DNA of 64,000 nucleotides, taken from assembly GCA_940337035.1 (NCBI GenBank), contig CALNHX010007627.1, positions 1 to 64,000 on the forward strand. The letters are read 5' to 3'. The stretch's first letter is position 1; the number at the start of each line of letters is the position of its first letter. Under the pieces are notes generated by a model, which saw only the letters and a list, made by a program, of their open reading frames with translations, made no database searches and had not been told where the DNA came from. The DNA is from Agriotes lineatus. Taxonomy: Eukaryota > Arthropoda > Insecta > Coleoptera > Elateridae. Below, piece after piece: positions 45,140 to 55,203 of the stretch. The position numbers and the translations under genes are program-made.

Positions 45140-48100
45140 TCAAAAATAATCTTCCATTTTCTTTGTGGCAATGCAATTGAACTTGTGATTAAACTTATCA
45201 AAACATGGTATCTTAATCTGCTCTTCTATATGTTCAGTTTTATGTGTCATTCATTAACGTTTAGTTATTTTATATAAAGTCAGTTCTTTGTAAATTTCTA
45301 TATCGGTATTGTTTAGTTATGTAAAATCATGGTTTTGATTGTGCCTAAATCTCATATTTGTCTAATTCTAGATGGTAGAGGTTTTACTAATATTCTTTGA
45401 CATCAGCATTCATATTTTAGAAAACCTGTTGTTTTGTTCTTATACTGCTTTACAGGATCATTGCTACTGTCATGTACTTTTATTATGTTTTCTATATTAC
45501 CTTTGTTTTATTATTTTCGTTAGCATTGTCCAAGTGTACGCCTTTAAAATGTTATTGCTTTATTATTCTTGTATATTTAGTTTTCAATTATTATTTTCTT
45601 GAATATTTCAACCACATGGGCAACTATTTCCTGTAGCCCGTCACAAAAGCATTGTTTAAGTGTGCTTTCTGGTTTACAGTGTTATTTTATTATGCCTTTC
45701 CTTCTAATTTTAGAGATTCTTAATGTAGATTTTAAATTGGTTCATAATATATTAACCATTGCTACCTGCTCATTATCTAAGGCTTGTGCAGCTACGGCTG
45801 AAAATTGTCCTACTTTTTAAATCGTCAGCTTAACAAACTGTTTATATGGCGTTGTTGCCTGATACTGACTCTATGCACTTTAGGTGTGACAAAATTTCTC
45901 CTCCGTTTAAACACAAGCTGAACAGCCCAGGAAATTCCTTATTAAGCTGTTAAATATACATTTTTCGGTATTATGCCCTAGCGCTACCATGTAACACAAA
46001 GTTGAAGTGAATGCTGGTTCGGCAAACAGAGGGACAAGCTGCAATAGGGCCTTATATTTTATTTAAGGAATTTAAAACGAAGCGATCGTACCTTTAGCCA
46101 GGCCAGAAGTCATAGATATCTTGTTTGTGAATAGAGAATTTCACAGGACGCTGAAAGCTGGCGGAGGTCTTACTGACCACGGTTTGGGCTCCAACGACAT
46201 GAACACAAATAATGTATTAGGGAATCTAGCGAAGTGCAATCCTAAAGGCTTTTTTTCTCTAGTATTTCTAGAAACTATGGACAAAGGTGAAGGGCGCGTA
46301 GCTTGTTAAAAAGAGGGAGGTTGCTATTTTGTATTTCAAGATTCTGAGCTGTAATCGTATCATACATGTTCTAATGGTTCTAAACACATAAATTACACTA
46401 AGACATTTTATAATTACCAATGATAGAAAGGAAAATCAGGCCGAGTGTCTTTAAATCTTGAATGCGCCGAAAACAGGATTAAGCGTTAATTAGCGGTACC
46501 ATTACCTTCCTCGCATTAACGTAAATTTAATTAAAACCGCCAGCCAATAGATGGATCAGCAGGAGTAACGTTCTCTGACGGGCATAAATCAATGTAATAA
46601 AATAGACTGGTTTAATGAATCCCATTCAGTCGGTTAACGACCTGAGGGTTTTTGAAGCGTATGTTTTTAAATATTGATTGGTTCCTTTACCCAGCCAGAC
46701 GCGCCAACACAAGTAGGCCGCAAGTTCCGATATCGCCCTTAGTTCGATTTGTTTCATCTGCAGAGCCCTGAAAGCCAACCTGCGATTCTATCTGCCTTTT
46801 ATGTTTGGCGTTCCATTGAAGATCTAAGCGCGGAGATCATTTGGTAATAAAAAGCAAACATGCACGCAGCGCAGCCGAATTACATTTCTCAAAGTTGGCA
46901 ACGGGCACTTCCTTTTGTGCGAGGTGTACCTCAAGCTGCTGGCTTTATCCAGCCACATATAAGCACCATTACCAGCTGTCAAATCCTGCATCCTTGAACA
47001 GCAAACTTATAAAACGTTCTTCGGCTTCATTTGAATATGTATTTCTGCGCGCTGACAAATCTGCCCTTATTCATGAGTTAAATATGCAGATTAATCGTGA
47101 TTAACTGCCTACACGGAAATTGATGTGGCCGTGGACAATATTCTTCAAATTTAAGAGGCTTAAGCCTGCCAGAAAATGTAGGACTTTATGGTATGTAAAT
47201 TAAGTACGGTCGAAGGTACCTTATGCTGCAAGGGTGTTCCATCGCAGGGAGGAGGCAGGGATGAGAAGGCAAACAAATGCGATAAAGCGATAAGGCATCT
47301 AACAAAAACATCCGCGTAGTGGCTGCAGTGAAAGCTGCTCGTAAAAATTCTCTCTTGCGTTTTTCGAGCAGTCTACTACGAAGGTGGTTTATCTCAAGTC
47401 GTACATTAAGGTCTTATGCGGAAAGCAGTTAAAATGCTACTGTAGATATTATTTGCTTCAATTTACATTATACTCAAACGCCAAGCACATCATTCTTCTG
47501 CGTGTAAACTAATCTAAGTAAGGGTTATCCAATTCATCTTATACTGCAGTTGTAAATTTTCAGCGGTCACCTGCAACCCAAAAAACAGTAAACTAAAAAT
47601 TAGCATAATGGACTCTTTAACAACAATTTGATGAGCTCGCCGTTACTTCTGAAATTTTCTCTGAGCTCATATTTGTTATAGCCTCTTGCGCAGTTGATGA
47701 GTATGGCTTTTCGAGGCGTATAGTTCTTTCTGAAAACCTTGTACCGTATTAAGTATCTTCCTTTTATTAAAATCCCTGTTTTTATAGCTTGAAAATTTCT
47801 TGATTCCTTCGGCATTCGGTCTCCTTGCTTATGTTTCAATCTGTTGTGTTATAGTTTTGTCAATGTTCTTACAGTTTACGAATTTTCTGTTCAATTTTCA
47901 TTTTACTTCGATAAGAGGTATCATTGAATTGGCTAACTCAGTTTTTCATATCTATGGTCTTCACTCAGTGTAAATATTTTGTCAGCTGCCTTTCCAATGT
48001 CTTCTCTTGTATTCAATACCATTTCGTCAAAGATCACTTTTTTATTTTGACTGTCTCTTACGAACTATCCTATATACGAAAGGCAAATGTACACTTAAAA

Positions 48101-48320
48101 AGTAGGAGCAAAATAAGTCCTAAAGGAATGAAACTTATAAGTCGATGAGACAAACTGGGACAGCATACGAAATGAGGGGACAGCAGATATGTTGGTAGAT
48201 CAGGAGTCAATATAGCAGAAAGTAGAGAGAGACAGGTCACTAAACTGATATGGACATGTGCTACAGATAGATTCAGAGAGAACATGCAACAGTAATATCC
48301 CAAGTCCATTAAAATAGCCC
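45140..48320. other. No recognisable gene
   Basis: AT-rich with open frames of 60-87 codons, none with a recognised motif (for example 45372-45602, 46841-47104 and 47600-47839). No RNA gene seen. Confidence 0.3.
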
Positions 48321-48326
48321 ATTAAA

Positions 48327-48484
48327 TTTTGACGTTTTCTGTCAGAATGTTTTGCTAAGAAATCTGTCAAGTAAATTTGCCGCTCCTGCCGAATCCTGAG
48401 TGCGCAGCACGAGGGATTTTGGGATGAAAAATTTACGAGATATATTTCTTCAGAGCAAAACATTCTGACAGAAAATCGTCAAAA
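48327..48484. repeat. MITE, 158 bp, with 30-bp terminal inverted repeats
   Basis: The left end is TTTTGACGTTTTCTGTCAGA plus ATGTTTTGCT. The right end, reverse complemented, is TTTTGACGATTTTCTGTCAG plus AATGTTTTGCT, identical except for one inserted base. The interior is short and non-coding. At 48604 the string ATTAAATTTTGACACG resembles the element's left edge and may be a second fragment. Confidence 0.8.
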
Positions 48485-48695
48485 TCTAATCAGGTTAGTT
48501 TACATCCACGTGGGATGTTCGGCGTAATTATTTCCTGAATAAATAGATAAAATTCAGTTGGTGAAGCACCTTTAATAATGTTAAAATTGTGCACAAGCGA
48601 TTAAATTTTGACACGTACTTAACCGGGGTTAAATTTTTACGTTTGAATTTTGGTCGTTGTTAAACTGACAGAAACTATAGTGATTACGCATTATT

Positions 48696-49178
48696 ATGGA
48701 TGTAAAAGGAATAATCACAAAAAATCCTCCAAGAATGGCTCCGATAGAAGGAGGTCCAAACCAGTATAAAAAGGCGATGGCCTCCCCGTTGATTTCACTT
48801 GTCAGTACCGCTTCATCCAGCGGGGCAACCAGCGCTGGCTTGCCTCTGGTGATTAGAGTCAGCAACCAGCAGCCAGAACAAGCGTTCTATTCGAGCTCTT
48901 TTAACCCGAAGGCGTCAATGGTTGCGCTTCAGCCAAAAAAGCTTCCAGAGATGCACCAGCACGAACTGGAGGATCTTCGGTCAGGCCTATCTTCGATGGT
49001 CAAATTCATTCCTCTCGATCTGCAGACCCTTTCTTTAAACATGAACCGTTCAAGCCAAGACTATACCGGGTTACAAACCGCCCGGATTTTTCAGCGCTTC
49101 GACCTGATATATCGCATACACTGGAGTCCGCAACACTTTGAGGTTATAGGGAGCATTTTGACCACAATCACCCTCTAA
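48696..49178 (+). CDS. Hypothetical 160-codon open frame
   Basis: Starts MDVKGIITKNPPRMAPIEGG and ends near HFEVIGSILTTITL. It contains no domain I recognise, no signal peptide and no clear membrane segment. The stretch is richer in G+C than its neighbours, and a minus-strand frame of 78 codons (48629-48865) overlaps it, with a hydrophobic run FLYWFGPPSIGAILGGFFVI. Both frames cannot be assumed real. It could be the eroded gag-like or other accessory part of a mobile element, a single exon, or chance. No promoter or splice site decides between these. Confidence 0.2.
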   Translation: MDVKGIITKNPPRMAPIEGGPNQYKKAMASPLISLVSTASSSGATSAGLPLVIRVSNQQPEQAFYSSSFNPKASMVALQPKKLPEMHQHELEDLRSGLSSMVKFIPLDLQTLSLNMNRSSQDYTGLQTARIFQRFDLIYRIHWSPQHFEVIGSILTTITL

Positions 49179-49179
49179 T

Positions 49180-50340
49180 TAAACAAAATCCTTAGTTACG
49201 TGGCATAAGAACTTTCCATGACGTCCCCTGGAGAAACTACTGCTCGCTGAAAGAACCCAGGAACCTGCACTTTAAATTCGTCGCGAAACCGGCCAAAATA
49301 TGTGACAGCACCCGGACTATTTTGCAGGTTAATGTTTCCCAGCGCCAAATTAGCATGCGACGCCATATCTCCTCGGAATTAAACTTCCACAAACGAAAAT
49401 TTGGGTACAGGGGCGAACTTAACCCCCAAAGTAGTTGCAGACAGTCCAGGACTCATGGTAAACAACACCAAATACCATTAATACTTTTAATTGAATAATT
49501 CGCAGTTGTGCCCTGCCGAGGCCGTTGAGTCAGCGCAATCCAAACTAAAAATGCTAGTTTCAATTCATTATTATATTGTACATACATTTTATATATAGCC
49601 TAACATTAAGTTTAGTTCCAATAATATTTATACGTGGAATGAGTGAATACACCAGTGTATCCAACATTATTTAGTCCAATTCATCAAGACAATCTCATCA
49701 TGCCCTTGACTACTAAACTAACGAGAAGAGTGTATCATACGGAAAAATCAATTCATAGACCCCCTTTTATGACAATCTTGGTTCCGCAATCCATGCAAAA
49801 TTAGATGAATAAATGAAGAAAAGATCTGGATAAAACGACGGGGATATTACAAGCAAGAAGTTATTGACGGTAACCCCGGAAAACATCTGCAAGCCACAAA
49901 AATAGAAAAAAAGCAGTAAGTGTGCAAAATGGAAAATGTGCATATTATTTACGTTTTGCCGTCTGATAATTCAATACAAAAACCAACTGGAAAATACTCA
50001 GATCTACACTTCATATAAAGAAAAATGGGTTTAAGCATGAATTTCTGAATATAAAACTAATTCTTACAATCCAAAAGCAATTCAAGGTGAACGATAAGAT
50101 TATGGAAACGTGGAAGGGTAAATACATTTAAGGCACCTTTTCAATCTGGGAACCCCAAACAAAACAAAAAAGTATAGAAAACAGCAATACAGCTTAGCAG
50201 CTTTTCTTTCAGTTGTCTAGGAAATAAGAACAGTTATGAAAAACTAAGAACATCTCAAAGAGCGAATGAGAGACAAATGGTGGATATACCCCGCGGGAAA
50301 GAATGTGAAATACACAAATAAAAATAGGGCAATAGATATT
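49180..50340. other. No recognisable gene
   Basis: The G+C-richer composition of the preceding open frame continues to about 49550 with no frame open for long, then the sequence becomes AT-rich. No motif recognised. Confidence 0.3.
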
Positions 50341-50342
50341 GT

Positions 50343-50355
50343 AGTATGCATAGCT
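50343..50355 (+). repeat. Target-site duplication of SINE, left copy
   Basis: AGTATGCATAGCT; matches the right copy AGTGTGCATAGCT at 50643-50655 in 12 of 13 positions. Confidence 0.85.
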
Positions 50356-50642
50356 GAGAAGCCGGATAGAGCAGTTGGAAAAGCGTTAGGCTTGTATTAA
50401 GCAAGTCCTCGGTTCGAATCCTGCGGGGGCTGGAAAGTAACAAGGTCAACACATTAACAAGATACACACTTAACGTAATGGTTGCTGCGCAAGAACAAAA
50501 GGCAGGTTTAAACTTTATAATACGAATTCGGAGCATGTAGAGCATTGCACCGCTAGACGCAAATGTATAAAGCACCAGCCTCTACACCGCAAGATAAGAT
50601 GAGGTTGCTGACAATACAATTCAATACAATATAATACAATAC
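50356..50642 (+). mobile_element. tRNA-derived SINE with target-site duplication
   Basis: 287 bp between 13-bp duplications. The head at about 50360-50432 looks like a tRNA: GGATAGAGCAGTTGGAAAAG is a box A region and CGGTTCGAATCC a perfect box B, at tRNA spacing. The T-stem does not pair well (CTCGG against CCTGC), so it is not a working tRNA. A unique body follows. The 3' tail, 50611-50642, is an AATAC/AATTC repeat (CAATACAATTCAATACAATA). Such tails and duplications show insertion by LINE machinery. It is the best-bounded SINE in the window. Confidence 0.88.
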
Positions 50643-50655
50643 AGTGTGCATAGCT
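50643..50655 (+). repeat. Target-site duplication of SINE, right copy
   Basis: AGTGTGCATAGCT, directly following the AATAC-type tail. Confidence 0.85.
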
Positions 50656-50659
50656 AAAC

Positions 50660-52015
50660 TGAAGGACTGTTGTAAGGTACCTAGAAAATGCAAATCCCTA
50701 ACCATATACAGTGCGCGCTGTACAGTGGCGACCAAGAACTACCAAGAGCGTTAAAGAACTGCAGACGCGGGGGTCGATGACATTAAGAAAATTTAAAGAT
50801 GAAATTGGTACGGCACAACCAGAGATCTTGATAAATCTGGGAAAGTTTTAAATCTATCATTAGAAAAATGAGGGCTGAAGAAGAAGAATTCTTTCAACCA
50901 ACATCTATAGAAGAAATTTGATAAATTATAGGAGCCTTCAGCTGTTTTTACTAATTTGGAAACATTCTGTATACCTTTAGTTATGTGCCCAGGATTTAAT
51001 ATTTTTGAAGATCACTAGAGAACTCTAATACAATTTGAATGTGAAAAACAGTGTCGACAAAAATTGGTGTTTACGTGTAAACATAATTTTTCTTAAGTAA
51101 AATTTATAGAGAAATATTTTCGACTATAATGACGGTTGGCAATTTCGAATGCAAACGTATTCATTCTAATGTGGTACAGGAGAACTGCCTTTATTTTGTA
51201 CGTGATACTCGTACAATTATATTAAGGACCGAAAAAAATGTAAGGTTACAACCTATTACTTCTAGTATATATAACCTAAGCAATAGGTTGAAGGTCACAA
51301 CAATAAATATTGAAAGATAACGGAACTGAATGTAGCAATACAAGTAAAAATGAGAACGAAGCAGCAAAAAAAGAACGAATGGTAAATCATAGAGTTGACC
51401 TACATCCAGCATTGGATGTTAAAGAATGGTTGATGATGATGATCCAATAGAAAGCAAGAAAGCAGATTTACTAAATTTAATCTACAATCTCTAGATCGTT
51501 AAGAAGGTATAATGCTTGTTATTGTAATGTTCTAATATTTCGATAAAATTAAGAAGAAACGCAGGTGCCTAGAAGATGTGCGTAACTAATCCAGTAGCAC
51601 CCTCTAATGGACCTATGGGCTTTCAGGCCTCGTCGTTGGTGTCGGTATGAAATGTGTCTACTGGTCCGGTAAAAATGTTCTTTCCGGACAATGTACTCAA
51701 AGTACTATTATAAAATTGGCGACACAACAACCATTTCGTCATCCGCTCACGCAACCAAATTATGAGTTTGGCAATTTGAGAACACTAAATCGTACTAAAT
51801 CAAGAGCACCAAAGTTCCAAATTTATATTTGTCCAGTAACTGAAGGATACAAATGTCTAGCTCGTACGAATTTCTATCAACTAATCTATAGTCTTCAGTT
51901 CCTGGATAATCTGCGATGCTTAAGATACTGATAGTATTCGATAAAACAAGATGAAAGTAATGAACGCAAATTAATAAATATAGATATACTCTTTTCTAGT
52001 AAAATCAAAAGCAAA
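50660..52015. other. No gene; possible LINE 3' tip near 51.4 kb
   Basis: At 51394-51443 the plus strand reads VDLHPALDVKEWLMMM, ending in a TGATGATGATGATCC repeat, which resembles the last residues and tail of an insect LINE. The 94-codon frame at 51647-51931 (+) has no known motif. The rest is AT-rich. Confidence 0.35.
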
Positions 52016-52019
52016 ACAA

Positions 52020-52290
52020 AATTAAGCAGAATAAAAAATTACGAGTATCAGCTAGAACAGAGAGTATAACCAAATAATAGAACAGAAGATTCAGTAACAT
52101 TAGGTAGTATGGCTAGGACATATACACCGAACTGGACACAGGCGATTGACTAAGCTTCAACCACTCTATGAATCCAAAAGGGCACAGAGAGGAAAATGTG
52201 AGACAAAGAAAAACCTGTCAAGATGCAGATAGGGTGCAACAAAAGAAAAGAGCTAGAAAAGATTAAAATAAATATGGAAACGAGCTAATG
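52020..52290 (+). mobile_element. Decayed LINE C-terminal fragment
   Basis: Around 52110-52200 the plus strand reads VWLGHIHRTGHRRLTKLQPL and then YESKRAQRGKCETKKNLSRC. This matches the LINE pattern WxGHVxRMxxxRLPKxxLYxPxGKRxRGRPKxxW, with the GRP motif lost. Upstream bases (52020-52100) can be read as a weak NEDIxxxxxVxxIxxxIxxRR-type lead-in. No tail or target duplication was found. Confidence 0.6.
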
Positions 52291-52299
52291 AACTGAGCT

Positions 52300-54750
52300 G
52301 ACTAAACCACACGCTTACACCGTCTCCAAAATGTTGTGTGCTAGACTGAGTTTCCTGAATTAGTTCTGTATTGTAATGATAATTAGAGAAGCAATTTGTA
52401 CAATGCTGAAAAGCAAAGTTAATTATAAAAGCCCTTACTGACTCCCAAAGGCGAAGAAAAAGTAGGTTCTGGCTATTGCAAAGACTATATAGTTTCTCAC
52501 TATCAGATACCTACCGCAAAATTTTGCATCCCAAACGCATGCAAGGGATTCGTAAATTTCCCAAATACCTGTATAGGCGGCTCGATTGAGCTCAAAGATG
52601 TTATGACAGCGATCACAATTACCATTGTAAAACATGTGGCGTGGCACCAGACTTGCAAATTAACTCATTTCAAATTCAGAAGTAATTTCAGCTCCTTCGC
52701 GAATTGTTTAATAACAGCTGAACCACTAACAAATTCCACTGCTTACACAACACAGAAAATTTGGAGGCCCTTGCTGGTGCGGAAGCAAATTTAGGGGGCA
52801 AATATTCACTGTAATTCGTAAAGACAAGCAAATTCCAATCGTTTCCGATGCTCTGGGTTGGGCAAAGCGGTACCCTTTCATTTGTAATTGCATTTCGCAA
52901 AGTTGGCGTCTGAGAAATTTTTCTATTCAAAAAATTATAAAGATTAGTAAATTAAAAACTGTACTGTGGAAACTTTTAAAATAGGTATGTAGACTTTGCT
53001 TTCAAAGCTTGTTGAATGGTAGAGATCGCCAGGGATGACAATTTTTGTTTATTGTTGCAAAGTGCTACACGTAAGCTGGATCGTCAAATTGTTGTAGCAC
53101 TTCATCCCATTCAGTGGCCGCGAACGTAATGAAACTAATTTTCCCCGGAGCAATTCAGACTTTCATAACAAAGGCCAGAACTTCTGGGCAACAAAAACCT
53201 AAGAGTGTTCTTTATTGCGTTATATTATGCGCCTGCACGGATAATATCTTATTGATAGCATGTGTGATATTGTGCTTAAAATTTCTGAAGAATGAGTCTC
53301 CCTAATAAACGTAAACTAGATTATAGTGCAATTTGAAAGAGAAAATGAGGTTGTTATAACTACCATTTTGTCTAGACTAGATCCCCATGTAACTGTTATC
53401 GGCTGTGGAACCAATGCAAATATAATCCAGCGTCAATGAAATTTTCATAGTATGCAAACCATATGTTTTAACATTGGTCCACAATGACATCCATGCGTTC
53501 CAAAATCATAATCATGTTAAAGCATATATATTTTTTTAAACTCCTTATTTTTCCACATAACACTCTTCCACACTTCCGCGTTCGATCCATCGCTTTTTCG
53601 AATATCCTGTTCATTAAAGAAAGGAGCTAAGTGACTATATCATACTCTCCTCTAAAAACTGCTATGTGACGCAAGGTAATAAGATCACACATAAGTGACT
53701 GGGAGGTTGTACAATGGGTCCAGCTTAAGACCTAAGTGTTCAAAGACGTTCTATAGCCCTTTAGATACATTCAATCTAAGCCTCTCTAGTAACTTTTGAA
53801 CTAACGAACTAACTACGAGAATTTTCTAATTTACACTCGTTTTTGTAAGTCAAGTAATAATGGAGTCACTACTTTTGAAATACATATGCGTTCAAAATTA
53901 TTGAAACCCACCGAAAAAACTGTCCTATATACGCGAACATTCAATTGCATGAAAGTCTGGCTTCGCGGGCTTCAGGGTTGCCGCTTGAAGTTACAAGTTG
54001 AAAGAATGGGGTGATTCCAAACCTGCCTCAAGTATTTAAGGCAAATATGATGCAATTGGATGCAATACGGTGCCGACTGTTATTTTCGATGTCTTCAAAA
54101 AGTAAAATAAAGCAAACTTTGATAATTGCCTGTATGTACGCAACTTCGCTGATGTGAATTTGGTTAAATTTTTTCCAAGTTGCTAGAAGGCGAACTGACC
54201 CTTTGTTGTCGTCGGCTATCTGCTGGCCGCTTGTATGTAAACTGATATCTCCAGTGTCCCCAAACTTAGTTGAGACTAGGCTCGAGAAACCTGCTCTTGA
54301 AGCTAATGTGTTATTCGGGTGACATGCTAACGCACTCTTATTGGCGTCGTCTCAATTCAGCAGTGCAATCGAGGAAAGTACTTACTGCAGGTAACGTATC
54401 ACGAATAACGCTGCACGAACGTGTCGCACTCAATGTTTGTTTCATGTTTTAATGCACTAATTTCCAGCAGCGCTTGAGAAAACTACACACTAGGAATCGC
54501 AGATTACTTTGTCAAATTTATAATTTAAATCTATTCGAACTCAAACAAATGAATCAAACCGACTTACATACAAATATTAAATAATACAAACCTACAAATT
54601 GGCTGTACATCGAAAGATTACTAATTACTGTCGTTGAGGTCAGGTGACATCAACTGACTTCTTTTTCAACACCTGGCATTACTGACAACCCCACAATACT
54701 AATAAAGCCTTGATTAAAGCGTTCATACGAATTTCGACAACTACCATATT
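52300..54750. other. No recognisable gene
   Basis: AT-rich with open frames of at most 80 codons. No motif, RNA gene or repeat structure recognised. Confidence 0.3.
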
Positions 54751-54759
54751 GAGGTAAAG

Positions 54760-55000
54760 TTGTACAGGTTATGAGATGCTTTATCGCACTTTTTCTACTG
54801 TCTTGGCTGTTAATCACACAACATTTTGGGAGTTTTTGATCTACTCCCGTCCTCAGGTGAATAAACTAATGGATAGTCCTGCGAATGACTTATTTTTGTA
54901 CGTATTTTTCATATACACCCGTGCCTACCCCGCGGTTTGAACCCGGGACCAATAATCACTTGTGATTACTTGGCGAAATATTCTAGTTATAAATTTACAT
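54760..55000 (-). mobile_element. tRNA-derived SINE, family shared with 59950-60135
   Basis: On the minus strand, GGTCCCGGGTTCAAACCGCG (54951-54932) holds box B (GGTTCAAACC). TTTCGCCAAGTAATCAC just upstream may be the worn box A. The body (CACGGGTGTATATGAAAAAT, ACGTACAAAAATAAGTC) and the tail (CACCTGAGGACGGGAGTAGA, TCAAAAACTCCCAAAATGTT) align along their length with the plus-strand copy at 60 kb. The tail holds a 6-bp stem GGGAGT/ACTCCC flanked by CTGAGGA and AAAA, a hammerhead-like arrangement. Confidence 0.7.
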
Positions 55001-55009
55001 ATACGTTAC

Positions 55010-55195
55010 TAGTGTATGCACGTTAGCCTACACTAGACTAGTTTTCTAATTCACTGTTCAGTGGAAGCATCCAAATGGGATTCATTTCTGCACGACCCTG
55101 ACTAATTGGTTCTTCTCCTGTGCTATCTAGGTAGCTTCTTTCAACTTCCTACGGAACCTGTTGTCTTCTTTAGCTACTATTCATGCGTTATCTCA
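55010..55195. other. No recognisable feature
   Basis: Short spacer between the SINE and the hAT-like element; nothing seen. Confidence 0.3.
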
Positions 55196-55203
55196 CTGTG
55201 CGT
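55196..55203 (+). repeat. 8-bp target-site duplication of hAT-like element, left
   Basis: CTGTGCGT, identical to 57466-57473 on the other side of the element. Confidence 0.9.

Noticed and set aside
50360..50432. Possible genuine tRNA gene (good box A and box B)
   Set aside because: The T-stem and acceptor stem do not pair, and the unit lies inside a 287-bp element with target duplications and a repeat tail, so it is a SINE head.
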